From NCBI RefSeq assembly GCF_030064065.1, contig NZ_CP125946.1, positions 1,984,001 to 2,048,000 of the forward strand: a stretch of DNA of 64,000 bases, in the 5' to 3' direction. Position numbers and translations under genes: made by a program. This stretch comes from Rothia sp. SD9660Na. Lineage in GTDB: Bacteria; Actinomycetota; Actinomycetes; Actinomycetales; Micrococcaceae. The notes under the pieces were generated by a model, which ran no database searches, was not told the origin of the DNA, and saw only the letters and a list, made by a program, of their open reading frames with translations. Shown here piece by piece: positions 9,624-18,440 of the stretch (its first letter is position 1; the number at the start of each line of letters is the position of its first letter).

Positions 9624-11315
9624 GTGGGCCCCCTGCAAGAAGCACTCGACACAGCCAGCAGCTTCATCTGGGGCCCCTTCCTCCTCCTACCCCTGCTAAT
9701 TGGCACCGGTATCTTCCTCACCGTCAGGCTAGGCCTCATTCAACTGAGACTCTTCACCAAGGCCATGAGCCTGCAGTTCGGGCGGCGCTCCCGACAAGAA
9801 GGAGCCAAGGGCGAAATATCCTCCTTCCAGGCAATGAGCACCTCCCTCGGTGCTACCGTAGGCACCGGCAACATCGTTGGCGTAGCCCTCTCCCTCAGCA
9901 TCGGCGGCCCCGGAGCTCTCTTCTGGATGTGGGTTACCGCCATTTTCGGCATGGCCTCAAAATACGCCGAATGCTTCCTCGGCGTCCGCTTCCGTCACCG
10001 AGACAAGATGGGCGAACTCACCGGAGGCCCCCAGGCCTACCTCCAGCGAGGCATCCCCAACCGCTTCGGAAAATTCCTTGCCACCATGTTTGCCATCTGC
10101 TGCGTCTTCGCCTGCTTCGGCATCGGGAACATGACCCAGGCAAACGCCATCTCAGCCAACTTAGAGCACTCCTTCAACATTCCGCCCTACCTTACCGCGG
10201 GCGTCCTTGCACTAGGAACAGCGGCAGCCCTACTCGGCGGCATCAAAACTGTCTCAAAGGTCACAGCCCTTTGCGTGCCCCTCATGATTCTGCTCTATCT
10301 GGGATTTGGGGCCTATATTGTGGCCATCAACGCCCACATGCTCCCAGAGGTCTTTGCCATGATTATGCGAGGCGCCTTTACCGGCGAGGGTGCCCTAGGT
10401 GGAGCCGTCGGCGCCGGAATGATTTTTGCCCTGCAGGTCGGCGCCCAACGCTCGTTATTCTCCAACGAGTCGGGTATGGGTACCGCAGCTATCCCCGCAG
10501 CGGTGGCAACCACCTCCCACCCCGTCCGCCAGGGGCTAGCGTCCATGACCCAAACCTTTGTTGACACCATCGTGGTGATTTCAATGACGGGCTTTATTCT
10601 GCTCACAACGGGCGCCTGGCGGGGCGACGACCCGGCCACATCAACCTCGATTGCCTTTGCCACCGGCCTACCCGGTGATTGGGGCGGCTACGTCGTCACC
10701 TTCTGCCTGGTGCTTCTGGGCTACTCCACTGTGCTCGGCTGGTCCTACTACGGCGAACGCGCCCTAGAGTCACTCGGCGGGGGAGCCAAGGCTATCGTCA
10801 GCTATCGCATGATTTTTGCTCTTGTCTGCGGCCTAGGCGCTCTTGCCCCGCTTACCCTGGTCTTTACCTTCTCAGATATCATGAACGGCCTGATGGCCAT
10901 CCCCAACCTCATCGGCCTATTACTGCTCTCTGGTCTTGTAGCCCGCGAAACCAAGAAATACCTCACCCACGACCCCAACTTTGAAGCAACGGTCGACAAC
11001 ATCGACAGCTTCATGTACGGCCACCTCGGCGGCCTGGACGCCCAAATCGACCACGAAGTTGACCTCTCCCAGAAGAACCCGGTTCTAGAACACCCCGATA
11101 CCACCAGCCTCAAAGTTATTACCGAAAAAATGATTGCCGATGAGGCAGCCCAGAGCTCCCATCCCCAGGTCTACGACGTCACCCTCAAAGAGGTCAACAC
11201 CGGCAGTATCCCCCTACAAACCGGGTCTATGCCCATCATTCAGCAGGCAAAGCCCACCTTTGGGACCCCCACCGACCCGCGAGCCATCGATGACTCGGCC
11301 AGCAGCTCAAAATAA
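9624..11315 (+). CDS. Sodium:alanine symporter family protein (AGCS) with long C-terminal tail
   Basis: A 563-residue Na+-coupled amino-acid (alanine/glycine) importer. Family signatures include 'LGATVGTGNIVGVA', 'GGPGALFWMW' and 'FSNESGMGTAAIPAAVA'. The GTG at 9624 follows an AAGGAAAAGGA purine run. Relative to the second AGCS gene in this window (15091-16542, 483 aa) it carries an extra cytoplasmic tail of roughly 80 residues, rich in Ser, Pro, Gln and acidic residues and probably disordered. The tail could be regulatory; that is inference. Confidence 0.94.
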   Translation: MGPLQEALDTASSFIWGPFLLLPLLIGTGIFLTVRLGLIQLRLFTKAMSLQFGRRSRQEGAKGEISSFQAMSTSLGATVGTGNIVGVALSLSIGGPGALFWMWVTAIFGMASKYAECFLGVRFRHRDKMGELTGGPQAYLQRGIPNRFGKFLATMFAICCVFACFGIGNMTQANAISANLEHSFNIPPYLTAGVLALGTAAALLGGIKTVSKVTALCVPLMILLYLGFGAYIVAINAHMLPEVFAMIMRGAFTGEGALGGAVGAGMIFALQVGAQRSLFSNESGMGTAAIPAAVATTSHPVRQGLASMTQTFVDTIVVISMTGFILLTTGAWRGDDPATSTSIAFATGLPGDWGGYVVTFCLVLLGYSTVLGWSYYGERALESLGGGAKAIVSYRMIFALVCGLGALAPLTLVFTFSDIMNGLMAIPNLIGLLLLSGLVARETKKYLTHDPNFEATVDNIDSFMYGHLGGLDAQIDHEVDLSQKNPVLEHPDTTSLKVITEKMIADEAAQSSHPQVYDVTLKEVNTGSIPLQTGSMPIIQQAKPTFGTPTDPRAIDDSASSSK

Positions 11316-11749
11316 TTTTTCGTATCCATCACACAAGTTTGGCTCATGAAGTAGCACAGATGGGTTTTAAAAATAAGCGCGAAAAGCCGCACGCCCAAAG
11401 ACTGTCTTTTTAAATTTCCCTTGATTCATCGAGCATTGTTCCGTCCCAACAACTAAAAGATGGAGCCTCCCTCACCAGCAGCACCTTCCCCAAAGAGTCA
11501 ACCTCACACCCCAACAGCCACTCTTAGCAGGTTTCCCAGCACAGCAGGGCACAAAAGACACCACCCATCCCACAGACTGCGACGTAAGCGCACCCAAAAT
11601 ACCGCTAAAGTGGGGACAGGAATTTTCGCATTCTGAAAATATTCCGCAGAATACTCACGAAATAGCCCACAAAGCTCTCGCGGTCTCCCCCAAGGCTTAC
11701 GAGGACCACCCACTCGGTTTTGCACCTATACTTAGAAGAGGACACGCCC
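11316..11749. other. 434-bp intergenic region, AT-richer than neighbours
   Basis: No coding frame fits. It contains ATTCTG/CAGAAT arms near 11632 and a TATACT -10-like element at 11728-11733, just ahead of the oxidase ribosome site. It is probably the promoter region of the cholesterol oxidase operon. Confidence 0.5.
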
Positions 11750-13354
11750 ATGTCATTTACCCCAAACCGTCGCTCAGCCCTAAAGCTGACCGCAGCCGCT
11801 TCTGCTGCCTCCGCCCTGACCGCCGCAAGCACCAGCACCGCCCATGCTAACGGCCAGAAGCGCATCGCCATCATTGGCTCCGGCTACGGTGGCGCTGTTG
11901 CCGCCCGTGCCCTGACCGAAAAGGGCTACACCGTCGATATGATTGAGATGGGTGCAGACTGGGGCGACATGGCCCCCCAGTCCGACGGCTACGTCTTCGA
12001 CCAGATGACCGCCCCCACCAGCCGCTCTATGTGGTTTGAAAACCGCACCGACATGCCTCTATCCAACATCGCAGGCTTCGACTTCGTCAACCGCAGCATC
12101 ACCCCCGGCGCCGGCGTCCTGGGTGTTGAGCGTTTCGCCAACATGAAGGTCTATGTCGGTAAGGGCGTTGGCGGTGGCTCCCTAGCCAACGGCGGTATGG
12201 CCGTCACCCCCGAGCGCTCCTACTTTGAGCAGGTCATGCCCATGGTAGACGCCGCAGAGATGTACTCCACCTACTTCCCCCGAGCCAATACCAATCTGGG
12301 TGTTGCCGCACCCCCCAGCGACATCGTTGGTACCTCTAAGTGGTACTATTTCTCCCGTATAGGGGCCTCCCAGGCCAAGAAAGCCGGTTTCCAGCATCGC
12401 TTCGTCCCCAACATCTACGACTGGAACTATATGCGCCAGGAAAACTTCGAGCGAGTCGCCAAGTCTGCCCTCGGCGGCCAGGTCATCTTCGGTAACGACC
12501 ACGGCAAGAAGTCCCTGCCCAAGACCATCCTGGCCAAGGCCTTCGCCACCGGCAAGGTCAACCTGACCACCATGACTGAGGTTACCTCTATCTCCCAGCG
12601 GTCCGACGGTAGCTTCAACCTAATTCTGCGCACCATCGACTTCAGCGGCAAGGTCCTCAGCGTCACCTCCCGCACCTACGACCGGGTAGTCATGGCTGCC
12701 GGCTCCGTCGGCACCAACCGCCTACTCCTCCGCGCCCAGGGCACCGGCACCATCAAGAACCTGCCCTCCACCCTGGGTAGCTCCTGGGGCCCCAACGGCA
12801 ACATCATGGTAGCCCGCAACATGAACACCGCCACCGGCGCCTACCAGTCCGGCATCCCCGCCATGGGTATCACCAACTGGGATAACTCCACCAACTCCGT
12901 CTTCGCCGAACTGGCCCCCTTCCCCGCCGGTGTAGACCTCCGTATCGGCCTCTACCTGGCCATCACCAACAACCCCAACTTCGGCAAATTCACTTGGAAC
13001 CCCAACACCCGCAACATCGACCTAGACTGGGACGCCACCAAAGCAGCCCCCGGTGTTGCAGCTGCTAAGGCCTTCATGGACAAGATCAACACAGCCAACC
13101 CCGGCACCTCCTACAACACCGGCCTCTTCCAGGGCGGCAAGACCTTCGCCGACTACTTCACCTACCACCCCCTCGGCGGTGCCGTTATCGGCGAAACCAC
13201 CGACCTCAACGGTGAAGTCAAGGGTGTTCCCGGTCTCTTTGTTATGGATGGCTCTCTGATTCCTGGCAAGATTGGTGTTAACCCCTTCGTAACCATTACT
13301 GCTATCGCAGAACGCAACATGGACCGTCTGCTGGCAGCCGGCCGTTTCGCCTAA
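11750..13354 (+). CDS. choA: Cholesterol oxidase, Tat-exported (GMC-type FAD enzyme)
   Basis: A 534-residue secreted flavoenzyme that oxidises cholesterol (or a related 3-beta-hydroxysteroid) to the 4-en-3-one with H2O2 release. A twin-arginine signal ('NRRSALK', Ala-rich core, 'AHA' site ~33) precedes the FAD motif GSGYGG (43-48). 'GVGGGSLANGGMAV' matches the class I enzyme. Glu387, His473 and Asn511 have exactly the spacing (86 and 38 residues) of Streptomyces Glu361/His447/Asn485, so activity is likely. The ATG at 11750 follows AGAGGA; an earlier in-frame start would bury the Tat signal. A second Tat protein gene follows 18 bp downstream. Confidence 0.93.
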   Translation: MSFTPNRRSALKLTAAASAASALTAASTSTAHANGQKRIAIIGSGYGGAVAARALTEKGYTVDMIEMGADWGDMAPQSDGYVFDQMTAPTSRSMWFENRTDMPLSNIAGFDFVNRSITPGAGVLGVERFANMKVYVGKGVGGGSLANGGMAVTPERSYFEQVMPMVDAAEMYSTYFPRANTNLGVAAPPSDIVGTSKWYYFSRIGASQAKKAGFQHRFVPNIYDWNYMRQENFERVAKSALGGQVIFGNDHGKKSLPKTILAKAFATGKVNLTTMTEVTSISQRSDGSFNLILRTIDFSGKVLSVTSRTYDRVVMAAGSVGTNRLLLRAQGTGTIKNLPSTLGSSWGPNGNIMVARNMNTATGAYQSGIPAMGITNWDNSTNSVFAELAPFPAGVDLRIGLYLAITNNPNFGKFTWNPNTRNIDLDWDATKAAPGVAAAKAFMDKINTANPGTSYNTGLFQGGKTFADYFTYHPLGGAVIGETTDLNGEVKGVPGLFVMDGSLIPGKIGVNPFVTITAIAERNMDRLLAAGRFA

Positions 13355-13372
13355 ACACAGAAAGCACACACA

Positions 13373-13999
13373 ATGACTACGCACACTCCCAAACGACGCA
13401 CCCTACTGAAGGCAGGTGCCTGGGCGGCTCCCGCCATCCTGGGTACCACCGCTATCCCTGCTTACGCGGTAAGTAGCTCTACCTCAAACCTAACGGACCT
13501 AGCAATTGAGCTAGGCCAGCCCAACGTTGATTGGTCTTCCTTCTCCCCGGTCTATGACACCTCGATTTATCGAGGAACCACTGGTACAACCGCCTACGGT
13601 CAGGGTTCCCTGCCCCAGACCATGACTATTACCAACGTCGGTTCTGTTCCGGCGGTTACCCCCAGCGGTACCCTGCTGACCCAGATGAAGGACATAAGAA
13701 GCAATACAGCCTCAGCAGCTGCCATCGGCACCCAGGTTAACTCAACCAACCCGCTGGTCACCTTCAACTACACCGGCCAGGGTACCCCCAACGGCCCTAC
13801 CTACACCTGGACCTACGCAGGTACCCTGCAGCCCGGTGAATCGGTAGAAATTCCCCTGCGCTACTACGTCACCTACCCCTTCGCCAACGTTGACTACGAA
13901 CTCTTTGTAGCCGTCACTGTGCTGGATGAGATGGAAGGCGACTATGACGACAATATGGAACTCATGGGGACAGTCAAGGGCTTTGCTATCTACTTCTAA
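13373..13999 (+). CDS. Tat-exported hypothetical protein in the cholesterol oxidase operon
   Basis: A 208-residue protein with a clear twin-arginine signal peptide ('KRRTLLKAGAWAAPAIL', cleavage after 'AYA' ~33). The mature part is Thr/Ser/Tyr-rich and looks all-beta ('QTMTITNVGSVPAV', 'LQPGESVEIPLRYYV'), like an Ig/CARDB-type fold; it lacks catalytic motifs. It is 18 bp downstream of the cholesterol oxidase gene and ends at a strong terminator, so the two are almost certainly co-transcribed and co-exported. It could bind the substrate or cell wall, or be exported as a partner of the oxidase. I do not recognise a named family. Confidence 0.82.
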   Translation: MTTHTPKRRTLLKAGAWAAPAILGTTAIPAYAVSSSTSNLTDLAIELGQPNVDWSSFSPVYDTSIYRGTTGTTAYGQGSLPQTMTITNVGSVPAVTPSGTLLTQMKDIRSNTASAAAIGTQVNSTNPLVTFNYTGQGTPNGPTYTWTYAGTLQPGESVEIPLRYYVTYPFANVDYELFVAVTVLDEMEGDYDDNMELMGTVKGFAIYF

Positions 14000-14025
14000 T
14001 CTAAAGTCATAGGATTTAGTCGTAT

Positions 14026-14061
14026 AAGTGAGGTACCAGCTTCAGCTGGTACCTCACTTTT
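14026..14061 (+). terminator. Rho-independent terminator after the cholesterol oxidase operon
   Basis: A perfect 15-bp stem (14026-14040 with 14045-14059) with a TTCA loop and trailing T residues. Confidence 0.92.
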
Positions 14062-14183
14062 GCATACGTCCCTGCACTATTCTTTTAGCAAACGGTAAAG
14101 ATTTATAATAGTGTATCTCTACCGGTGGCACTTAGCGTTTCCGTGCGCGCCGGTTTATCTGTTTCAACCTCGCAAGGAGAGTT

Positions 14184-15005
14184 ATGGAAACCAATAAACA
14201 GAAGCAGGACCTGGCGGCTAAGGCCGAGCGTGCAGCGGCAGGTGAGGACCTGACCGCCCCCGTCCCCGAGCAGTTCCACCGTCAGCCCTACTCGTTCGTC
14301 CGCCGCGGCGACCGCCTGACCGCCCGCCGTCAGAAGGCCTGGGATACCTACGCCCCTACCCATGTGCTTGACCTGCCCCGTAACATCGGTGACACCTCGG
14401 TCGCTGAGGGCGCGGTCTTTGACCAGCAGGCCCTGTACGGACGCACCGACGCCCCTCTCGTTGTTGAAATCGGCTCCGGCCTGGGCGAGGCCATCGTCAA
14501 TCGCGCCTCCCAGGTACCCGAGGCTAACTTCCTGGCCGTTGAGGTCTACACCCCCGGTATTGCTGATCTTCTACTGAAGATGGGTCAGGCCGGAGTTGAG
14601 AATGTGCGCGTCGCCCAGGCCAACGCCCCCGAGCTGCTCGATAACCTGCTCGATGAGTCTTCTGTTGATGAGCTCTGGGTCTTCTTCCCCGACCCCTGGC
14701 ACAAGGCCCGCCACCACAAGCGTCGTCTGGTTTCCCCCTCCTTTGCAGATAAGGTAGCCCGAGTTCTTAAGCCCGGTGGTATCTGGCGTCTAGCCACCGA
14801 CTGGGAGGAATATGCCCTGGTCATGCGTGAGGTGCTCGATGCCCACCCCGACTTCACCAACGCCCACGCCGGTGAGAACACCACAGAGGACGACCCGGTG
14901 GGCGGCTGGGCGCCCCGCTGGGACGGACGCGTGGTCACCAGTTTCGAGCGCAAGGCAGGCGAGGCGGGCCGCCGGGCCCACGACCTGACCTACATTCGTC
15001 GATAA
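14184..15005 (+). CDS. trmB: tRNA (guanine-N7-)-methyltransferase
   Basis: A 273-residue SAM-dependent enzyme that makes m7G46 in tRNA variable loops. The N-terminal ~70 residues are a charged extension usual for Actinobacteria; the SAM-binding motif 'VVEIGSGLGEAI' and the family signature 'FFPDPWHKARHHKRRLV' follow. The ATG at 14184 has an AAGGAGAG site 5 bases upstream. A TATAAT element at 14104-14109 is a plausible promoter. The gene stands alone between two terminators. Confidence 0.96.
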   Translation: METNKQKQDLAAKAERAAAGEDLTAPVPEQFHRQPYSFVRRGDRLTARRQKAWDTYAPTHVLDLPRNIGDTSVAEGAVFDQQALYGRTDAPLVVEIGSGLGEAIVNRASQVPEANFLAVEVYTPGIADLLLKMGQAGVENVRVAQANAPELLDNLLDESSVDELWVFFPDPWHKARHHKRRLVSPSFADKVARVLKPGGIWRLATDWEEYALVMREVLDAHPDFTNAHAGENTTEDDPVGGWAPRWDGRVVTSFERKAGEAGRRAHDLTYIRR

Positions 15006-15027
15006 TAATCCGTTAGCTATATAAAGC

Positions 15028-15073
15028 AGGCGGGTACCCGCGCACATAGGTGCTGCAGGTACCCGCCTCTTTT
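15028..15073. terminator. Terminator between convergent trmB and the second AGCS gene
   Basis: AGGCGGGTACC (15028-15038) pairs with GGTACCCGCCT (15059-15069), then CTTTTA on the plus strand. The loop is about 20 bases. Confidence 0.75.
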
Positions 15074-15090
15074 ATAGGCAGAGGATCTTC

Positions 15091-16542
15091 TTACTGCCCC
15101 GTTTTCTCGTAGGAGTCAATCGCTCCAGGGTGCCCCTGCATAAAGGCGTCAATCTCGGCCTTAGATGCGGTGAGCTTGGGGTCGTTGGCCAGGTAGTACC
15201 TGGTCTCTCGAACAATCAGCCCAGACATAAGGAGCAGGCCAATCAGGTTGGGAATAGCCATGAGCCCGTTGGCGATATCTGAGAAGGTCCAGGCCGCAGT
15301 CAGTTCCATGGTGCAACCGAAGTAGACAATCACCGCGAAGAAAAGGCGGTAGGGGGTAACACCGCGGCGACCAAAAAGCCTTTCGATGTTGCGTTCGCCG
15401 TAGTAGGCCCAGCCCAGAATGGTGGAGTAGGCAAAGAGCACCAGACCGATAGTTACAATCCAGCTACCGGCGGGCCCAATCACAGAGGCGAAAGCTTGGC
15501 TGGTCATCACGGAGGCTGATATTTGTTCGCCGGTGGAGTCGGTTGCCTGCCATACGCCTGTCACGACCAGCACCAGCCCGGTACAGCTCACCACGATCAT
15601 GGTATCGATGAAGGTCTGGGTCATTGACACCAGGCCCTGACGCACCGGGTGGGTGGTCTGGGCAGCGGCTGCCGCAATGGCAGCAGAGCCCATGCCTGAT
15701 TCGTTGGAGAAAATACCGCGGGCCACGCCGTACTGCACTGCGTACATGAGGGTAGAACCCACGAAGCCGCCGACAGCGGATGAGCCGGTAAAGGCGTCCG
15801 CAAAAATCTGGCCGAAGGCCGCGGGCAGATCAGCGGCGTGCACACCCAGAATATAGAGGGCCCCGCCCACATAGAAGAGGATCATAATCGGAACGAACCC
15901 GGCAGTTACCTTGCCGATGGACTTAATACCGCCCATCAGCACAAAGAGGGTGATGATGGCCAGGACAATGCCGGTCAGGCCGGTGGGCAGGTGGAAGGTG
16001 TCTTCGAGATTGTGGGCGATGGAGTTACCCTGGGCGGTATTGCCGATACCGAAGGACGCTAGCACGGCAGCTACCGCGAAGAAGAGGGCTAGGAACTGAC
16101 CTAGGGGGCCTTTAATACCGCGCTGGAGGTAGTACTGGGGGCCGCCAGACACTTCACCCTTGGCGTCAGTGGTGCGGTAGCGGACGCCCAGGAAGGCTTC
16201 GGAGTACTTGGAGGCCATACCGAAGAGGGCGCTAAACCACATCCAGAAGAGGGCGCCGGGGCCGCCGATAGAAATCGCAGTGGCAACGCCCACGATGTTA
16301 CCGGTACCCACGGTAGCTGCCAGGGCGGTGGTCAGGGACTGAAATTGGGAGATGTCGCCGCCGGGGGCGCCATCGTCCTTACGTTCGAGGAAGGCCAGCC
16401 GGTTGGCGACCAGCAGTTTGGTGAGCTGGATAAAGCCCAGCCGCACCGTCAGGTAGATACCGGTGCCAAGAAGCAGCGGTATGAGCACAAAAGGGCCCCA
16501 GATGAGGGAGCTGATGGCGCTCAAGACGTCTTGAAAGGTCAT
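15091..16542 (-). CDS. Sodium:alanine symporter family protein (AGCS)
   Basis: A 483-residue AGCS importer of normal length with 'LAATVGTGNIVGVA', 'GGPGALFWMW' and 'FSNESGMGSAAIAAAAA'. It is a paralogue of the protein at 9624-11315 but lacks that protein's long tail. The start is ATG 16542 with AAGGACACC upstream; a longer frame to 16644 would add 34 residues without hydrophobic or conserved features. The Na+-driven uptake role for alanine or glycine is from the family. Confidence 0.94.
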   Translation of the reverse strand: MTFQDVLSAISSLIWGPFVLIPLLLGTGIYLTVRLGFIQLTKLLVANRLAFLERKDDGAPGGDISQFQSLTTALAATVGTGNIVGVATAISIGGPGALFWMWFSALFGMASKYSEAFLGVRYRTTDAKGEVSGGPQYYLQRGIKGPLGQFLALFFAVAAVLASFGIGNTAQGNSIAHNLEDTFHLPTGLTGIVLAIITLFVLMGGIKSIGKVTAGFVPIMILFYVGGALYILGVHAADLPAAFGQIFADAFTGSSAVGGFVGSTLMYAVQYGVARGIFSNESGMGSAAIAAAAAQTTHPVRQGLVSMTQTFIDTMIVVSCTGLVLVVTGVWQATDSTGEQISASVMTSQAFASVIGPAGSWIVTIGLVLFAYSTILGWAYYGERNIERLFGRRGVTPYRLFFAVIVYFGCTMELTAAWTFSDIANGLMAIPNLIGLLLMSGLIVRETRYYLANDPKLTASKAEIDAFMQGHPGAIDSYEKTGQ

Positions 16543-16605
16543 GTGGTGTCCTTGATACAGGTCGCTGCGGGTGAGGGGGCACCGCAGCTGCGTGATGAAT
16601 AAGGA

Positions 16606-16640
16606 CGCCCCGCCGCAAGCGTGTGCACTGCGGTGGGGCG
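16606..16640 (-). terminator. Hairpin downstream of the flavin monooxygenase gene
   Basis: CGCCCCGCCGCA (16606-16617) pairs with TGCGGTGGGGCG (16629-16640); only a weak T-run follows on the minus strand. Confidence 0.55.
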
Positions 16641-16740
16641 CCATTCAACTATAGCGAGTCAAGGACAGGAAGACCTATATCGTCTTACCCTGTGTACCTG
16701 CTGACTAGCCGGTATTCTCTACACCTTACTGGAGGCGCCC

Positions 16741-17829
16741 TTACTGTGCCTCTGCCATCAGTTCACGCACGCGCGGCAGCACCTTGGTACCGTAGAGTTC
16801 AATCGAGTTCATGGAGTGCTCATGAGCCAGTGCACCGTTAGAGAACTTGAGATCAAAACGGTTAATCCCCAGTTTCTTTGCAGTGTCAGCAATCTTCTGC
16901 GCGACGGTTTCGGGCGAACCGACGTACAGGGCGCCGTGTTCAATTTCGTGCTCAAATTCGCGCTCCCCCGCCGGGCCCCAGCCGCGTTCAGCACCGATCT
17001 TGTTGCGACCGGCAATCCAGTGCTCGCGCAGCTGGTTGCGGGCTTCTTCGTCCGTCTCGGCGATGTGGCCGGGTGAGTGCACAGCGATGGGCAGGGTTCC
17101 GTTGCCCAGCTGTTCGTTGGCTCGACGGTAGAGGTCGGTGTAGGGCTTGAAGCGTTCAGCCGGGCCGCCAATGATAGCGAGCATCAGCGGAGTCTTGTAC
17201 TGGGCAGCGCGGGCAACAGATTCAGGGCTGCCACCAACGGCCAGCCAGTGCTTGAGAATACCTTCGGTCTTGGGGTAAATCTCCTGGTTGACCAGGGGCG
17301 GGCGGTTGCCGGGGTTCCAGTTGAGGGGCTCCTGGGTGATGATTTTGGTGAAGAGGTCGAACTTCTCTGAAAAGAGGGAGTTGTAGTCTTCGAGCTTGTA
17401 GCCGAAGAGGGGGAAGGACTCGGTGAAGGAGCCGCGGCCCAGCACGGCCTCAGCGCGGCCGTTGCTGAGGGCGTTGATGGTGGCGAAGCGCTGGTAGACG
17501 CGGATAGGGTCGTCGGAGGAGAGGACGGTAACAGCCGAGCCCAGGTGGATGCGCTCAGTGGAGGTTGCCAGGCCCGCCAGGATGGTGTCGGGGGCACTGA
17601 CGGCGAAGTCAGGACGGTGGTGCTCGCCGATGCCGAAGAAGTCGACACCAACGCGGTCGGCCAGCTGGCCCTGCTCAAGGACGTTGCGAATCACCTGGGC
17701 GTGGTGCAGGCGGTTGCCTGCCAGGTCGGCGGTGGTGTCGCCGAAGGTGTCTAGCCCCATCTGGAAGGCGGTGTCATCGACGCTGGGCAGACCTGGGCGT
17801 AGGTCGGGAGCTGTATTAATGTCGGTCAT
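16741..17829 (-). CDS. LLM-class flavin-dependent oxidoreductase (luciferase-like)
   Basis: A 362-residue luciferase-like monooxygenase, a TIM-barrel enzyme using reduced FMN or F420. 'FFGIGEHHRPDFAVSAPDTILAGLA' is the typical N-terminal signature, and the following 'ERIHLGSAVTVLSSDDPIRVYQRFATINALSNGRAE' matches the family. The start is ATG 17829 with AAAGG upstream; the extra upstream codons are not conserved-looking. It appears monocistronic. The substrate is unknown; the subgroup often annotated in Actinobacteria is FMN-linked alkanal or xenobiotic oxidation. Confidence 0.92.
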   Translation of the reverse strand: MTDINTAPDLRPGLPSVDDTAFQMGLDTFGDTTADLAGNRLHHAQVIRNVLEQGQLADRVGVDFFGIGEHHRPDFAVSAPDTILAGLATSTERIHLGSAVTVLSSDDPIRVYQRFATINALSNGRAEAVLGRGSFTESFPLFGYKLEDYNSLFSEKFDLFTKIITQEPLNWNPGNRPPLVNQEIYPKTEGILKHWLAVGGSPESVARAAQYKTPLMLAIIGGPAERFKPYTDLYRRANEQLGNGTLPIAVHSPGHIAETDEEARNQLREHWIAGRNKIGAERGWGPAGEREFEHEIEHGALYVGSPETVAQKIADTAKKLGINRFDLKFSNGALAHEHSMNSIELYGTKVLPRVRELMAEAQ

Positions 17830-17942
17830 TGCGTTTACCTTTCGGTGCTGTGCTGATTGTTTACACAAGGTTCAACACCAGCCTACATTACTTTATTCCG
17901 AAAGTTTTTTATGGCGCTGTGGTTAGCCCGTGCTTTAAATAT

Positions 17943-17983
17943 GGTTGCCATCTGCGCGAACCTCTTTCGCGCTGATGGCAACC
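17943..17983 (-). terminator. Hairpin terminator after hspR
   Basis: GGTTGCCATC..CGCGAA (17943-17960) pairs with TTCGCG..GATGGCAACC (17966-17983) with one small internal loop. It closes the dnaK operon; the trailing T-tract is weak. Confidence 0.65.
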
Positions 17984-18012
17984 ATCGTTACAGTCAAGAC
18001 CTAGGGTCGGGG

Positions 18013-18438
18013 TTAGCGCGGCCGGTAGAGCACCACGGCCTGGGAGGTCTGGCGGGCAGCAGGACGCTTACCCCGGGCCAGGTGCACAGCCCCACCTGAG
18101 GTTCCGGCAGCAAAGATGCGAGAGTTCTCCTGCAGACGATCGCGCAGGGCCTCATTTTCAGCCTGCAGCTCGGTCATGCGGGCCCGCAGGGCCTCCACCT
18201 GGTTCTCAAGCTGCATGATGCGCTTAATACCCTCAAGGGAGACGCCAGACTGGGAGAGCTCCTGAATCTCCTGGAGTTTCTGCACGTCGCGTTCGGAGTA
18301 GCGGCGGGCCCGCCCCGGGGCTCGCTGGGGCTGCACCAGCCCCAGGCGGTCATACTGGCGCAGGGTCTGCGGGTGCATACCTGCCAGTTCAGCCGCCACG
18401 GAGATAACAAAGACCGGGCGGTCAGATTCGAGAGCCAT
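18013..18438 (-). CDS. hspR: Heat-shock repressor HspR (MerR family)
   Basis: A 141-residue MerR-type repressor. The winged helix-turn-helix is 'VISVAAELAGMHPQTLRQYDRLGLVQPQRAPGRARRYSERDV' (~11-52), followed by a leucine-rich coiled coil (~70-105). HspR binds HAIR operators (CTTGAGT-N7-ACTCAAG) with DnaK as co-repressor; two such sites lie upstream of dnaK here (22032, 22103). It is the last gene of the dnaK-grpE-dnaJ-hspR operon, 2 bp after dnaJ, forming the usual autoregulatory loop. Confidence 0.96.
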   Translation of the reverse strand: MALESDRPVFVISVAAELAGMHPQTLRQYDRLGLVQPQRAPGRARRYSERDVQKLQEIQELSQSGVSLEGIKRIMQLENQVEALRARMTELQAENEALRDRLQENSRIFAAGTSGGAVHLARGKRPAARQTSQAVVLYRPR

Positions 18439-18440
18439 TC

